Source: a bacterium (GTDB lineage: Bacteria; Oederibacteriota; JAJYGY01). From it: a stretch of 5,709 nucleotides of DNA. This document shows positions 1-5,104 of this stretch, one piece after another (position 1 is the stretch's first letter; every line of letters begins with the position of its first letter). The notes beneath the pieces are model-generated. The model had not been told where the DNA came from and did no database searches. It worked only from the letters and a program-made list of their open reading frames with translations. Both the position numbers and the translations under genes were made by a program. The stretch is from positions 1-5,709 of the forward strand of contig JAJYGY010000110.1 in the NCBI GenBank assembly GCA_021790555.1. Reading direction: 5' to 3'.

Positions 1-1
1 C

Positions 2-625
2 ATCATCGGGGCGGTGGTGGTCATCGTGGTGGCGGTGGTGGTGCCCTACTACCTTTCCAACCGGGCGGCGCGCATGTCCAAGGCCTCGATGCTGCTTTCG
101 CAGGCCGAGCGCTTCTACCAGATCCCCGAGGACGAGGGCCCCTCCTCGGGCCTGTTCAAGGACCGCCAGGACAAGTACCAGAAGGCCGAGTCGCGGTTCC
201 AGGAGATCGTCACGGCCTACGGGTCCAGCCCGGCCGGCGCCCAGGCCAGCCTGGGGGTGGCCAACTGCGAGTACCGCCTTGGCCAGTACGACCAGGCCCT
301 GGAAAGCTTCCGCCAGTTCGCCTCCCAGCACGCCCAGGACGTGCTGGCCCCCCTGGCCCTGGCCGGCCAGGGCTACTGCCTGGAGGCCAAGAAACAGTAC
401 CCGCAGGCCGCCCAGGCCTTCGCCTCGGTGACGGCCCAGTATCCCGGAGCGGCCAACGCCGGCCAGTCCCTGCTGGACGAGGCGCGCTGCGAGGAGCAGG
501 CCGGAAACAAGGCGGCGGCCGAAGCGTCCCTGAAGAAGGCGGCGGACCTGGGCGCCCCGGACGAGGTCGTGCGGCAGGCCAAGAGCGAGCTGGCGGACCT
601 TGGTTCGGGAGCGGGGTTGGAATAG
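2..625 (+). CDS. Membrane-anchored TPR protein, YfgM-like (5' end outside window)
   Basis: The reading frame is already open at the left edge (Ile-Ile-Gly-Ala before a GTG at position 14) and ends at TAG 623-625, so the true start probably lies upstream; GTG 14 would begin inside a membrane helix. The first ~20 visible residues are an almost pure Val/Ile/Ala stretch ending in PYYL, which reads as one transmembrane anchor. The remaining ~185 residues are helical and Ala/Gln-rich with TPR-like units: one around AESRFQEIV, one around LGQYDQALESFRQF, one around KKQYPQAAQAFASV and a last one around GNKAAAEASLKKA. A single N-terminal anchor followed by a TPR domain outside the membrane is the architecture of YfgM, a SecYEG-associated periplasmic chaperone partner, and of related TPR_21-type proteins. 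The exact role is not shown by the sequence. The gene is separated by 27 nt from the tRNA promoter and I see no T-tract terminator after it. TPR/membrane call sure; YfgM-like function moderate. Confidence 0.75.
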   Translation: MIGAVVVIVVAVVVPYYLSNRAARMSKASMLLSQAERFYQIPEDEGPSSGLFKDRQDKYQKAESRFQEIVTAYGSSPAGAQASLGVANCEYRLGQYDQALESFRQFASQHAQDVLAPLALAGQGYCLEAKKQYPQAAQAFASVTAQYPGAANAGQSLLDEARCEEQAGNKAAAEASLKKAADLGAPDEVVRQAKSELADLGSGAGLE

Positions 626-652
626 AAGGCGGCCCGGCCGCGCAGAAATCGC

Positions 653-681
653 TTGACCGGCGCCGGGCTTGCCCATACAAT
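653..681 (+). promoter_or_regulatory. Sigma70-type promoter of the tRNA-Ala gene
   Basis: TTGACC (653-658) and TACAAT (676-681) are each one base from the sigma70 -35 and -10 consensus and are separated by exactly 17 nt. Transcription would start near 687-690, giving a leader of roughly 45 nt before the mature tRNA at 734. The bases just after the -10 box are C-rich (CCTCCACC). That resembles the GC-rich discriminators of stable-RNA promoters under stringent control; this last point is inference. Confidence 0.85.
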
Positions 682-733
682 CCTCCACCACTTGAGGGCC
701 GGACCCGGAAGGGCCGCCTTCAGGAACGTGCAA

Positions 734-809
734 GGGGCTGTAGCGCAGTTGGGAGCGCGCCTCAATGGCATTGAGGAGGTCGGCGGTTCGATCCCGCCCA
801 GCTCCACCA
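734..809 (+). tRNA. tRNA-Ala, anticodon GGC
   Basis: A complete cloverleaf can be folded by eye. The acceptor stem is GGGGCTG (734-740) with CAGCTCC (799-805). The D stem is GCGC/GCGC (743-746, 755-758) with GG in the loop. The anticodon stem is CCTCA/TGAGG (760-764, 772-776) around loop ATGGCAT, anticodon GGC at 767-769. The variable loop is AGGTC, and the T stem is GGCGG/CCGCC with loop TTCGATC. The third acceptor pair is G-U (736 with 803), the G3:U70 determinant recognised by alanyl-tRNA synthetase, and the discriminator is A806. CCA is encoded (807-809). It reads GCC, an abundant alanine codon in this GC-rich window. It has its own promoter and terminator, so it is a monocistronic unit. 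Confidence 0.97.
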
Positions 810-815
810 GTTTTC

Positions 816-866
816 AGCCCATCCTGGCCACCCTTTCCCGGGCCCAGGATGGGCTTTTCTATTTTT
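816..866 (+). terminator. Rho-independent terminator of the tRNA unit
   Basis: AGCCCATCCTGG (816-827) is perfectly complementary to CCAGGATGGGCT (844-855). This gives a 12-bp stem with a 16-nt loop, followed directly by the T-rich tract TTTTCTATTTTT (855-866). It starts 6 nt after the encoded CCA of the tRNA. It separates the tRNA from the IlvD-like gene downstream, so that gene needs its own promoter or read-through. Confidence 0.93.
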
Positions 867-940
867 GCCGTCCCGGGCTCCCGGCCCTTCCTTCGGATGC
901 CGCCTTGAAGAAGTCCCTGGAACCCAAAGAGCCGCAGGCC

Positions 941-2434
941 ATGGCGCGCCACGCCCTGTGGCGGGCGGCGGGTTTCCCGGCCGGGGAACTGGACCGGCCC
1001 TTCGTGGCCGTGCTGGCGGCCCGGCAGCCTTTCAGCCCCCACGGCGGGGAGGTCGGGGCGCGGGCCCGCTCGGCGGCCCTGGGGGTCCAGGGCGCGGGCG
1101 GCAACCCCCGCATCTTCGACCTGGCCGGCGCGGGCGCGCAGGCGGATTTCGGCGATTCCCTGGAATGGCAGGACGTGGCCGCCCTGGCCCTGCAGGTGGA
1201 GAGGATCGGGCGGGCCTTTTCCCCCCAGGCGCTGGTGCTGGTGGCCGACACCGGGGCCAGCCTGCTGGGCCTGCTGCGCGGGGCCGCCCGGCTCGACCTT
1301 CCGGCCGTGGCGCTGCCCGGTGAGGGTTCGCCCCTGGATCCCTCCTGGCCAGGGCTGATGGATTTCGCGGCCTCCTACGTGCGGGGGAAGATCTCGCGCG
1401 AGGAATGGACCGTCCGCATGGAGAGGGAGATGGGCCTGCCGGGTTTCGCCGCGGCGGCCTCCAACCCGGACGGCTTCAAGCACCTGGTGGAGGCGGCGGG
1501 GCTCAGCCTTCCCGGGGCCTCCACGGCCCAGGCAGGATCGGCGGCCTTCGCCGGCCTGGCCCGTTCCAGCGGCTGGCAGGCGGTCACCCTGGCCCACATG
1601 GGGCAGCGGCTTTCCCAGATGCTGTCGCCGGCGGCCCTGCGCAACGCCCTGGCCCTGGATTCGAGCCTGGGAGGCTCGGTGGAGGCGGCCTGGGGGCTGG
1701 CCCAGGTGGCCGGAGAGCTGGGCGCGCCCCTTTCCCGGTCCTGGCTGGAGGCGCCCAAGGCGCGCGCCTACCTGGCCCCCCAGGCGGACGCGGGCCTCTG
1801 GCACGCCGAAGGCGGCGTGCTGGCATTGCAGCTTCTGCTGTGGGAGGCCGGGGCCCAGGAGGATTCGGCCCGCGGCGTGACCCGCAAGAACCTGAAGGAC
1901 CTGCTGGGGGACTGCGTCTACCCGGAGGAGCCGCGCGCCTTCCTGGCCCAGCCGGGCGGGGAGCCCGCCACCCGGCTGTTCCTGCTGAAGGGGCCCCTGG
2001 CCCCCCGGGGAGTGCTGCTCAAGGCCCCCCGGAACTGCGGGCAGGCCGCCCTGACGGCGCGGGTCTTCGCGGACGAGGAGGACGCCTGCCGACACGCCCT
2101 GAAACACGGGGGTGAGGGGGAAATCCTGGTGCTGAGGACCGGGGGCCGCCGGATCCGCGTCCTGGGCGCGGCCCTGCGCGCCGCGGAATCGAAGGCCTGG
2201 GTGCTGGCCGACGGCCCGGTGGACGGGCCCCTGCCCGGGCCCGCGGGATTCCGGCTTCCCGGGGCGCCGGGGGCCTGGGAGGGCCTGCGCGACGGCGAGG
2301 CCGTCCGGCTGGACCCCGGCAGGGGCCTGCTGGAAGGCGGCGCCGCCCCGGCCGGCGCGGCCGGCGGGGAGCAGGAAGGATGGGCGGCCCTGGAATGGTC
2401 CCGGCTGGGCAAGTTCGGGTTCGTGGAGGGTTGA
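941..2434 (+). CDS. Degenerate IlvD/Edd-family protein, predicted inactive dihydroxy-acid dehydratase
   Basis: The 497-residue product (family usual ~550-620) aligns by eye with dihydroxy-acid dehydratase along its whole length. ARHALWRAAG (2-11) matches the family N-terminus ARALWRATG; ALVLVADTGASLLG (97-110) occupies the NCDKITPG segment; GLSLPG (187-192) matches GLSQPG; NALALDSSLGGS (235-246) matches NAMALDxxLGGS. PLAPRGVLLK (352-361) matches NLAPEGAVVK, and LADGPVDG (422-429) occupies the ITDGRFSG segment. The chemistry is gone: the cluster/metal triad Cys-Asp-Lys is Thr104-Gly105-Ala106, the CPTCGSC segment has no cysteine, and the catalytic Ser of RFSG is Asp428. The frame is intact and shows no frameshift, so the protein seems retained rather than decaying. 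ATG 941 is the first ATG in frame after the tRNA terminator, but its ribosome site is weak (AGAG at 928-931). TTG 905 would add KKSLE-type residues that also resemble the family N-terminus. It sits where ilvD lies in Geobacter-type ilv operons, but has its own terminator. Fold sure; inactivity very likely; function unknown. Confidence 0.85.
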   Translation: MARHALWRAAGFPAGELDRPFVAVLAARQPFSPHGGEVGARARSAALGVQGAGGNPRIFDLAGAGAQADFGDSLEWQDVAALALQVERIGRAFSPQALVLVADTGASLLGLLRGAARLDLPAVALPGEGSPLDPSWPGLMDFAASYVRGKISREEWTVRMEREMGLPGFAAAASNPDGFKHLVEAAGLSLPGASTAQAGSAAFAGLARSSGWQAVTLAHMGQRLSQMLSPAALRNALALDSSLGGSVEAAWGLAQVAGELGAPLSRSWLEAPKARAYLAPQADAGLWHAEGGVLALQLLLWEAGAQEDSARGVTRKNLKDLLGDCVYPEEPRAFLAQPGGEPATRLFLLKGPLAPRGVLLKAPRNCGQAALTARVFADEEDACRHALKHGGEGEILVLRTGGRRIRVLGAALRAAESKAWVLADGPVDGPLPGPAGFRLPGAPGAWEGLRDGEAVRLDPGRGLLEGGAAPAGAAGGEQEGWAALEWSRLGKFGFVEG

Positions 2435-2435
2435 T

Positions 2436-2466
2436 CCTGGTCCGTCCGCGCGGACGGAGGGTTTTT
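2436..2466 (+). terminator. Rho-independent terminator after the IlvD-like gene
   Basis: A perfect 18-bp palindrome (2441-2458) forms stem TCCGTCC/GGACGGA with loop GCGC. The base can extend by CCT (2436-2438) pairing with GGG (2459-2461) across a two-base bulge. TTTTT follows at 2462-2466. It lies 2 nt past the TGA stop of the IlvD-like gene and separates that gene from the ilvN unit. Confidence 0.85.
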
Positions 2467-2490
2467 CCGGCCCCGGCCGCGCAGACGGGA

Positions 2491-2520
2491 TTGGACTTTT
2501 CAATTGTTAGGCCGTATCTT
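2491..2520 (+). promoter_or_regulatory. Candidate promoter of the ilvN-ilvC-pssA-leuA unit
   Basis: TTGGAC (2491-2496) fits a -35 box at five of six positions and TATCTT (2515-2520) fits a -10 box at four of six, with an 18-nt spacer. The region is locally AT-rich (TTTTCAATTGTTAG), which stands out against the surrounding GC-rich sequence, and it follows directly after a terminator. Transcription would start near 2526-2528, about 50 nt before the ilvN start. The CAATTG palindrome inside the spacer (2501-2506) is short and I do not assign it to a regulator. Confidence 0.55.
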
Positions 2521-2525
2521 GAAGC

Positions 2526-2546
2526 GTCCGGCCCGGCCGGACTTTT
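2526..2546 (+). promoter_or_regulatory. GC-rich hairpin plus T4 in the ilvN leader
   Basis: GTCCGGC (2526-2532) pairs with GCCGGAC (2536-2542) around a 3-nt loop, followed immediately by TTTT (2543-2546). It is terminator-shaped but has a short T tract and lies at or next to the predicted transcription start, 30 nt before ilvN. It could be a backup terminator for the upstream unit, a 5' stabilising hairpin, or an attenuator-like element. I see no leader peptide rich in Leu/Val/Ile and no alternative pairing partner, so classical attenuation is not supported. Confidence 0.45.
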
Positions 2547-2575
2547 GGCAACCGCCCCAACCAACGAGGTGTCCG

Positions 2576-3067
2576 ATGAAGCATACCCTTTCCGTCCTGG
2601 TGGAGAACAAGCCCGGGGTCCTCACCCGCGTGGCCGGACTCTTTTCCAGCCGGGGATATAATATTGAAAGCCTGACCGTGGGCGAGACCGAGGACGCCTC
2701 GGTCTCGCGCATGACCATCGTGGTCAGCGGGGACGACGTGGTGCTGGAGCAGATCAGCAAGCAGCTCAACAAGCTGATCGACGTCATCCGCGTGCTGGAC
2801 CTGACCTCGGAGGCCCACGTGGAGCGCGAGCTGTGCATGCTGAAGGTGCAGGCCGAGGCCGCGGTCCGGGACGAGGTCTTCCAGCTGGTCAACATCTTCC
2901 GCGCCAAGATCGTGGACGTCACCCCCAAGGCCATGACCCTGGAGGTGACGGGCACCCTGGAGAAGAACAACGCCCTGGTGGAGCTGCTGAGGCCCTACGG
3001 CCTGGTGGAGCTGATGCGCACCGGCGCGGTGGCCATGGCCAGGGGAAGCGGAAGGGCGATCCCGTGA
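2576..3067 (+). CDS. ilvN: Acetolactate synthase small (regulatory) subunit
   Basis: This 163-residue protein matches the length of E. coli IlvH and the family sequence throughout. It is the regulatory subunit of acetohydroxyacid synthase: it binds the catalytic IlvB-type subunit, raises its activity and makes it sensitive to valine. Residues ~4-76 form the ACT domain (TLSVLVENKPG, then GLFSSRGYNIESLTVG), and ~80-160 the C-terminal ALS_ss_C domain (AHVERELCMLKV, then KIVDVTPKAMTLEVTG). Asn11, Gly14 and Asn29 fall where E. coli IlvH has residues needed for valine feedback, so feedback control is probably intact. The start is ATG 2576, supported by GAGGTG (2566-2571); a TTG at 2504 would begin upstream of the promoter and is rejected. 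No ilvB-type catalytic gene is adjacent, which is unusual because the two subunits are normally encoded side by side. ilvC follows after 86 nt, probably in the same transcript. Confidence 0.96.
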   Translation: MKHTLSVLVENKPGVLTRVAGLFSSRGYNIESLTVGETEDASVSRMTIVVSGDDVVLEQISKQLNKLIDVIRVLDLTSEAHVERELCMLKVQAEAAVRDEVFQLVNIFRAKIVDVTPKAMTLEVTGTLEKNNALVELLRPYGLVELMRTGAVAMARGSGRAIP

Positions 3068-3153
3068 AGGCGGGCCGCTGAGGGGCACTTCGAAGGGGCT
3101 CGGCGCCGCGGTTTCGGCCGGCGCGGGCCCATCATCCACAGGGAGGCAATTTC

Positions 3154-4209
3154 ATGGCGAAGATCAATTTCGGCGGGGTGACGGAAGAGGTGGTGACGCG
3201 GGAGGAGTTCCCGCTGGAGAAGGCCAAGCAGGCGCTCAAGGACGAGGTCATCGCCATCCTGGGCTACGGCCCGCAGGGCTACGGCCAGTCGCTGAACCTG
3301 CGCGACAACGGCGTGAACGTCATCGTGGGCCAGCGCAAGGGCGGCAAGGGATGGGAAAACGCCCTGAAGGACGGCTGGGTGGAGGGCAAGAACCTTTTCC
3401 CCTCCATCGAGGAGGCCGTGGACAAGGCCACCATCGTGCAGTACCTGCTCTCCGACGCCGGGCAGAAGGAACAGTGGCCCTCGGTGAAGAAGCACCTGAG
3501 GAAGGGCCAGGCCCTCTACTTCTCGCACGGCTTCTCCATCGTGTTCAAGGAGCAGACCGGCGTGGTGCCTCCGGCCGACGTCGACGTCATCCTGGTGGCC
3601 CCCAAGGGCTCGGGCAAGACGGTGCGCACCAACTACCTGGCAGGCAGCGGCATCAACGCCAGCTTCGCCGTCTTCCAGGACGCCACCGGAAAGGCCCGGG
3701 AGCGCTGCATGGCCTGCGGCATCGCCATCGGTTCCGGCTACCTTTTCCCCACCACCTTCGAACGCGAGGTGCTTTCCGACCTGACGGGCGAACGCGGGGT
3801 GCTGATGGGCGCCATCGCCGGGGTGATGAAGGCCCAGTACGACACGCTGCGCTCCAAGGGCCACTCCCCCTCCGAGGCCTTCAACGAGACGGTGGAGGAG
3901 GCCACCCAGAGCCTCTACCCCCTGGTGGGGCAGAACGGCATGGACTGGATGTTCTCCAACTGCTCGACCACGGCCCAGCGCGGCGCCCTGGACTGGGCCA
4001 AGCATTTCGAGGCGGCCACCAAGCCCCTGTTCGAGCTGCTCTACCGCGACGTGCAGAACGGCGTGGAGACGAGGCGCGTGCTGGATTCCTGCAGCGCGCC
4101 GGACTACCGCCAGAAGCTGGACAAGGAGCTGGCGGAGTGGGGCAATTCGGAAATGTGGCAGGCCGGGAAGGCCGTGCGGTCGCTGAGACCGGAGAACTGG
4201 AAGAAATAG
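3154..4209 (+). CDS. ilvC: Ketol-acid reductoisomerase (NADP+), class I, fungal/Bacteroidetes-like type
   Basis: The 351-residue enzyme performs Mg-dependent alkyl migration and NADPH reduction of acetolactate and acetohydroxybutyrate, the second common step of branched-chain amino acid synthesis. The nucleotide-binding motif GYGPQG is at 37-42, with basic residues (QRKGGKG) in the loop that contacts the NADPH phosphate. His125 is in YFSHGF. Metal ligands Asp209 and Glu213 are in SDLTGERG, Glu245 and Glu249 in FNETVEE, and Ser271 in CSTTA. All active-site residues are present. The sequence follows the Bacteroidetes and yeast Ilv5 form (LYFSHGF, ILVAPKGSGKTVR, GHSPSEAFNETVEEATQSLYPL and a WQAGKAVRSLRPEN tail) rather than the ~330-residue MKVYYD-type common in Proteobacteria. 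ATG 3154 has a strong ribosome site, GGGAGG at 3141-3146. The last 55 nt before the final base of the stop are repeated exactly 122 nt downstream. Confidence 0.97.
   Translation: MAKINFGGVTEEVVTREEFPLEKAKQALKDEVIAILGYGPQGYGQSLNLRDNGVNVIVGQRKGGKGWENALKDGWVEGKNLFPSIEEAVDKATIVQYLLSDAGQKEQWPSVKKHLRKGQALYFSHGFSIVFKEQTGVVPPADVDVILVAPKGSGKTVRTNYLAGSGINASFAVFQDATGKARERCMACGIAIGSGYLFPTTFEREVLSDLTGERGVLMGAIAGVMKAQYDTLRSKGHSPSEAFNETVEEATQSLYPLVGQNGMDWMFSNCSTTAQRGALDWAKHFEAATKPLFELLYRDVQNGVETRRVLDSCSAPDYRQKLDKELAEWGNSEMWQAGKAVRSLRPENWKK
4154..4208 (+). repeat. 55-bp direct repeat, copy 1 (inside ilvC 3' end)
   Basis: These 55 bases are identical to 4276-4330, an offset of 122. They encode the last residues of IlvC (WQAGKAVRSLRPENWKK) and the first two bases of its stop. 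The bases flanking the match differ (A4153 versus G4275, G4209 versus A4331), so these are the exact limits of the match. Confidence 0.97.
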
Positions 4210-4275
4210 TGTGGACCCCGCTCAGGGAGCGGGGCGATGCCGCCAGGCCCGGAGGGCCTGACCCGGCGGCATCCG
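4209..4275 (+). other. 67-bp hairpin-rich block between the two repeat copies
   Basis: Nearly the whole block folds. Hairpin 1 is CCCCGCTC (4216-4223) with GAGCGGGG (4227-4234), an 8-bp perfect stem with an AGG loop. Hairpin 2 has outer stem GATGCCGCC (4236-4244) with GGCGGCATC (4265-4273). Inside it is a stacked inner stem AGGCCC/GGGCCT (4245-4250, 4254-4259) with a GGA loop, and a GACCC bulge (4260-4264) on the 3' side. No T tract follows either hairpin, so this is not a standard terminator. It would sit in the mRNA between ilvC and the PssA-like gene. It could be a REP/MITE-like palindromic element, a transcript-stability or processing element, or a remnant of a larger insertion. Confidence 0.85.
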
Positions 4276-4330
4276 TGTGGCAGGCCGGGAAGGCCGTGCG
4301 GTCGCTGAGACCGGAGAACTGGAAGAAATA
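4276..4330 (+). repeat. 55-bp direct repeat, copy 2 (ilvC 3'-end duplicate)
   Basis: This is an exact copy of the ilvC 3' end located after the ilvC stop. Its own stop completes as TAA (4329-4331) and merges with the ribosome site AGGGGGG (4331-4337) of the PssA-like gene. Read alone it could encode 18 residues from a GTG at 4275, but there is no ribosome site and I do not call a gene. The tight 13-nt spacing to the next ATG suggests that copy 2 marks the original ilvC end, and that copy 1 plus the hairpin block were added later (inference). Confidence 0.95.
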
Positions 4331-4344
4331 AGGGGGGAAGCCGG

Positions 4345-5025
4345 ATGAGGAAGGCGGTTCCCAATTTGCTCACCCTGGGAGTGCTGGTGCTGGGCTTCGT
4401 GGGCGTGGAGGAGACGCTGCGGGGCAACTGGGACGGAAGCCTGCGCGCCCTGCTGCTGGCCGCGGCCCTGGACATGGGCGCCGGCTGGCTGGCCCTGCGC
4501 TGGAAGGGCCGCAGCGCCATGGGCGGGGAGCTGGATTCCCTGGCCTCCCTGGCCGGGCTGGGCATGGCCCCCCTGCTCTTCGCCTACGAGCGCAGCCTGC
4601 GCTTCCTGGGGCCGGCCGGACTGCTGGCCGCCTGCGCGGCCGCGGCCGCCTGCGCCATCCGGCTTTCCAAGAACAACGAGGCCCGCCCCGAGGGCAGGGA
4701 ACTGGCCGGGTTGCCGCTGCCCGTCTTCGGCCTCGGCCTGGGGCTGGCCACCCACCTGTCCCTGGCCCCGGCCCCCTTGCTGGGCCTGTTGCTGGGCCTG
4801 GCCCTGCTGATGCTGCTGGACTGGGGGTACCTGAGGACCCCCGCCAGGCGCCGGATCCTCCTGGCCCTGTTCCTGTTCCTGGGCTTCTCGGCCGCCACCC
4901 TGGCCGACCCGGCCCTGCGCCTGCTGCTGGGGATGGGCCTGCTCTACGCCCTGGCCGGCCACCTGCCGGCCCTCAAGCGCCTCCGACTTTTGAAGCCGGC
5001 GTTCGCCGGCCAGGACGCGGCCTGA
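4345..5025 (+). CDS. PssA-like membrane protein with a degenerate CDP-alcohol phosphotransferase motif
   Basis: This 226-residue hydrophobic protein has several predicted membrane helices and clear similarity to CDP-diacylglycerol-serine O-phosphatidyltransferase (PssA). VPNLLTLG (5-12) matches the family N-terminus IPNxxTLGN; GGELDSLASLAGLGMAP (60-76) matches GKELDSLADLVSFGVAP; AIRLSKNN and GLPLPVFG match the later ALRLARFN and GLPIPA segments. The family signature D-x2-DG-x2-AR-x8-G-x3-D-x3-D is broken. Asp43, Gly47, Ala50, Gly60 and Asp64 remain, but the second Asp is Ala46, the Arg is Leu51 and the last Asp is Ser68. These positions bind the two metals and the CDP group and supply the catalytic base, so serine transfer is unlikely. 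A shifted role or another substrate cannot be excluded. ATG 4345 has AGGGGGG at 4331-4337. It lies between ilvC and leuA, where active pssA (with psd) lies in Geobacter-type operons; psd is absent here. Confidence 0.78.
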   Translation: MRKAVPNLLTLGVLVLGFVGVEETLRGNWDGSLRALLLAAALDMGAGWLALRWKGRSAMGGELDSLASLAGLGMAPLLFAYERSLRFLGPAGLLAACAAAAACAIRLSKNNEARPEGRELAGLPLPVFGLGLGLATHLSLAPAPLLGLLLGLALLMLLDWGYLRTPARRRILLALFLFLGFSAATLADPALRLLLGMGLLYALAGHLPALKRLRLLKPAFAGQDAA

Positions 5026-5104
5026 TCCGGGCCCGCGTCCCTCCAACGACTTTTCGCATCCACCCTGACCACGCGGCCGGCCCGGTGCCGGCGGGAGGCA
5101 TGCC

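Noticed and set aside
653..940. Upstream extension of the IlvD-like frame to TTG 653 (593 residues)
   Set aside because: It starts inside the tRNA promoter and reads through the tRNA-Ala gene and its terminator. The added residues are just a translation of those RNA elements.
2504..2575. TTG 2504 as the ilvN start (187 residues)
   Set aside because: It lies inside the candidate promoter and translates the leader hairpin. ATG 2576 has a ribosome site and matches the IlvH N-terminus and length exactly.
3103..3124. GCGCCG/CGGCGC stem in the ilvN-ilvC gap
   Set aside because: It has a six-bp GC stem with a 10-nt loop and no T tract, and is too weak to call a terminator or regulatory element.
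3351..4331. 326-residue overlapping frame ending in the second copy of the ilvC tail
   Set aside because: Its body is a Gly/Arg/Pro-rich shadow of ilvC in another frame. Only the last 17 residues look real, and they come from the duplicated 55 bp.
4995..5010. GCCGGC-GTTC-GCCGGC hairpin near the end of the PssA-like gene
   Set aside because: It is inside coding sequence, 15 nt before the stop, with no T tract. Short GC palindromes of this kind are expected by chance at this base composition.
5026..5104. T-box or leucine attenuator before leuA
   Set aside because: The gap is only 79 nt and I see no T-box core, no Leu-rich leader peptide and no terminator with a T tract.
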